Assembly (NCBI GenBank): GCA_026315105.1
Contig: CM048744.1
Span: 661,419,676 to 661,483,675 of the forward strand
Length of the DNA stretch: 64,000 nucleotides
Origin: Locusta migratoria
Lineage: Eukaryota; Arthropoda; Insecta; Orthoptera; Acrididae
Direction: 5' to 3'
A program made the position numbers and the translations under genes. The stretch's first letter is position 1, and every line of letters starts with the position of its first letter. Positions 62,051 through 64,000 of this stretch are shown piece by piece. Under the pieces are notes generated by a model, which was given only the letters and a program-made list of their open reading frames with translations, had not been told where the DNA came from and did no database searches.

Positions 62051-63698
62051 TAAATCACCCACACCAACTAATAGAAGTATGCCTGTGACTGTAGTGTAGC
62101 GCTCTATTATTCATTTGTTGGCCTTTCTGCATTTTCATCTTTGTCGCTATTGATCGTTGGGAAAGTGTGATTGAGGAAAACGCGCCGAGAAGTTAAAAAC
62201 TTATATATTTGATATGATGCGTCGTTATTCTCAATTTCGTTACACATTGCAACAGCAGCGCCGAAAGCGCTGATATTGCAGAAGTGCAGTTTTCACAAAT
62301 ATCTTCTTGAATAGGAATATGGAATGAATTGTAAGACTGTGTGAATCATGAGACCCTATACAAAAGAGTTTCGCGTGTAAGTGCTGGTCATAATGAGATG
62401 TGACAACAACAGATGCATCTGATTCGGTAAAATTTTACTTTCTATCCTGGCGGCCTCGTGTTTTTATGTTGGCAACATCAATAACACGATATAAAATCAT
62501 TGCAAAGATGACCGAACCACATAGAGTGTAGATAAATACTGCTGTTCCTGCTGTATGCTTGATTTCACGACAAAATATTTGCGTTGGCTTATGACGGTGT
62601 CACATGATTCTCTTTATTCAACATCTGTTTGGCAACAATATGTTCCACGAGTATTTTTATCTTTGAGTCTATCTGGGTTTTCATCTTTGTTTTGTGTCTC
62701 TGTTCATAGTCGGTAATGTGTGGTTGACGGAAACATGTGATCTATTTAAAAAATTGCGTATTTGATATTCCTCGTCGTTATTAAAGTCTGAAAGGACCGC
62801 ATTGTCTGACAATTGAAAGAATAAACAGATTATGACTCGTACCGTAAAGTTCGTAAGTCACAGAGCATATAGCTTTTCCTAAGAGTATTTATTGCATATT
62901 TTGCGAATTTTTGCTTGTCACTCTCACCCACTGCCACGCACCGCGATCAAACTCCCTTACTAACATCATTAGACTAAGGGCTATCTATCCCCACAACCAC
63001 GAGTGGGCGGCAGTATGTGGTCATGGAGAAAAGTCTGTCAGCACGTACACACACAAGCCTTTTATATATAGATATAGATTAGGTTCATGAAAAACCGCCT
63101 CATCACGCATGACGCTTTGATTTCTTACATCTTTCCAAATTCTATTAGCGACGTATTTTGCAGACATATTACATATACACCACTGGACGTACCTTCGAAA
63201 TAATAGCGTATTACGACATTAGTTCAGGTGCTATGACATCAAAGACAATGAAATGCATGAAAATTCACCCTAATAAGCACGAGGTTGTAATTTACTACGT
63301 TTTTACTGCCAACTACATTTACAACATATTTCGCAAACAGTTTCCAAATATTTCACTCTACGTACCTGGTACATATTGTTTTTGTAGGACACACAATTCA
63401 GGAGATATTACATCATAAACATGGCATCCGTAAATAGGCACTGCATTATGTTAGACATTTTGGTAAGTCTTTGTTACTCTGTTCGCAGCACATTCTGCAA
63501 ACAATATCAAAATTTACCATTGAAAGGAGCTACAATATTATCTCACTGAACGACACTTTGATCGGCAGATACGACGTCATTACCACTGAGCTGTTTGAAA
63601 ACGAAACTACAAGTCGAATTTCTTCGTAGATTCAAGTAAAACGTGTGTACAAATACCGCAGGTGTCATTATGATGGCGATGATAAAAAAATGTAACAT

Positions 63699-63699
<1 letters not shown>
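62051..63699. other. 1.65 kb without a recognised gene; partial direct repeats
   Basis: TTTTCATCTTTGT starts similar blocks at about 62134 and 62679, each leading to ATATTTGATATGATGCGTCG or GTATTTGATATTCCTCGTCG and TTATT. AGCCTTTTATATATAGATAT at 63056 looks like a repeat end. This may be the 5' part of the Helitron or a second repeat. Confidence 0.4.

Positions 63700-63765
<66 letters not shown>
63700..63765. repeat. 66-nt poly-T run
   Basis: Uninterrupted T from 63700 to 63765. The long Lys ORFs on the minus strand are only this run. Length in the assembly is likely approximate. Confidence 0.95.
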
Positions 63766-63767
<2 letters not shown>

Positions 63768-63868
63768 TAAAAAGGAGATGGACAGAGATAGACAAGGGTA
63801 GGAGAAGCAGTAATTCAAGGCAGGAATAAATAAAAAAATACCCGGGAAACGCCGGGTTTTCAGTTAGT
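63766..63868 (+). mobile_element. Helitron-like 3' end
   Basis: GAATAAATAAAAAAATACCC, then ACCCGGGAAACGCCGGGT (hairpin), then TTTCAGTTAG followed by T. The final TTAG departs from CTRR by one base. It shares purine-rich then GAATAAATAAA order with 31960-32065. Confidence 0.5.
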
Positions 63869-64000
63869 ATATACACAAAGACTTGTAGAGGGGAGTGAAT
63901 GCGGTATATTTCGACAAGGAACCCACGACCGGAAACATCATCCAGTGATGATGTGAGCATTCCTTTACCTTCGAGAAACTGAGGGGAAAAAACTCCTCTT
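63869..64000. other. No feature recognised
   Basis: Short right-edge stretch; GATGATG around 63944 and no ORF motif. Confidence 0.3.

Noticed and set aside
63543..63960. Poly-Lys proteins
   Set aside because: They come from the 66-nt T run read in reverse.

Overview
This window looks like repeat-dense, gene-poor nuclear DNA from a large-genome insect. The abundant tRNA-headed SINEs with a common 3' tail are what I recall from grasshoppers and locusts (Orthoptera, Schistocerca-like). That attribution is from memory of the repeat families, not from a search. I found no convincing host gene, no functional tRNA or rRNA gene, and no bacterial-type feature. Almost every ORF over 60 codons falls inside a transposon remnant, a microsatellite or an unclassified repeat.

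SINE naming used here. Types A, B, C and D share a 3' tail (GTAGTTTGTAAG, then GGACTGATGACC, then ACAAACATTTGAACATTT) but differ in a tRNA-like head with pol III A and B boxes. A heads carry CCGAGGGGACTGAGG, B heads CCGAGCGGTCTAAAGCG, C heads CCGAGCGCATTGAGG, and D heads are related to CCGCGTGGGCTAAGGC. Types E, F, G and T are other tRNA-like repeats with different bodies; T resembles tRNA-Thr(AGT). I count about 36 A-D copies or fragments, roughly a tenth of the window. At least 17 are flanked by readable target-site duplications (TSDs).

Layout. 0-5 kb: a Tc1-like fragment, then a 3.2 kb pogo-like element with perfect 25-bp inverted termini. 5-9 kb: mostly unclassified. 9-11 kb: a mariner carrying a SINE. 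11-15 kb: three foldback elements and tRNA-like relics. 16-17.5 kb: a SINE split by a TTAA-flanked MITE, next to a LINE tail. 20-23.5 kb: a Tc1-like element with doubled terminal repeats, flanked by inverted copies of a tRNA-like repeat. 25-26.6 kb: a transposase split by a SINE that is itself split by another SINE. 29-29.8 kb: a ~320 bp tandem repeat. 31.8-33.1 kb: a purine-rich tract. 36-38.5 kb: a near-perfect palindrome with 1,125-bp arms. 38.5-41.1 kb: a LINE fragment and a Tigger-like transposase. 41.4-42.7 kb: a hAT-like MITE and a SINE cluster. 44.9-48.8 kb: two LINE remnants, one with reverse transcriptase and one with RNase H. 50.8-51.4 kb: a mariner foldback. 53.3-54 kb: a Tc1 fragment. 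58-59 kb: serial LINE 3' ends. 59.5-60.2 kb: a piggyBac remnant. 61.4-62 kb: a Helitron helicase remnant.

The window is therefore a record of successive insertions. The coding parts of the DNA transposons are broken by stops, frameshifts or lost catalytic residues. Many SINE insertions are datable relative to their hosts by nesting and TSDs. The 3' tail of the RNase-H LINE near 48.7 kb resembles the common SINE tail, which suggests a LINE partner for SINE retrotransposition.
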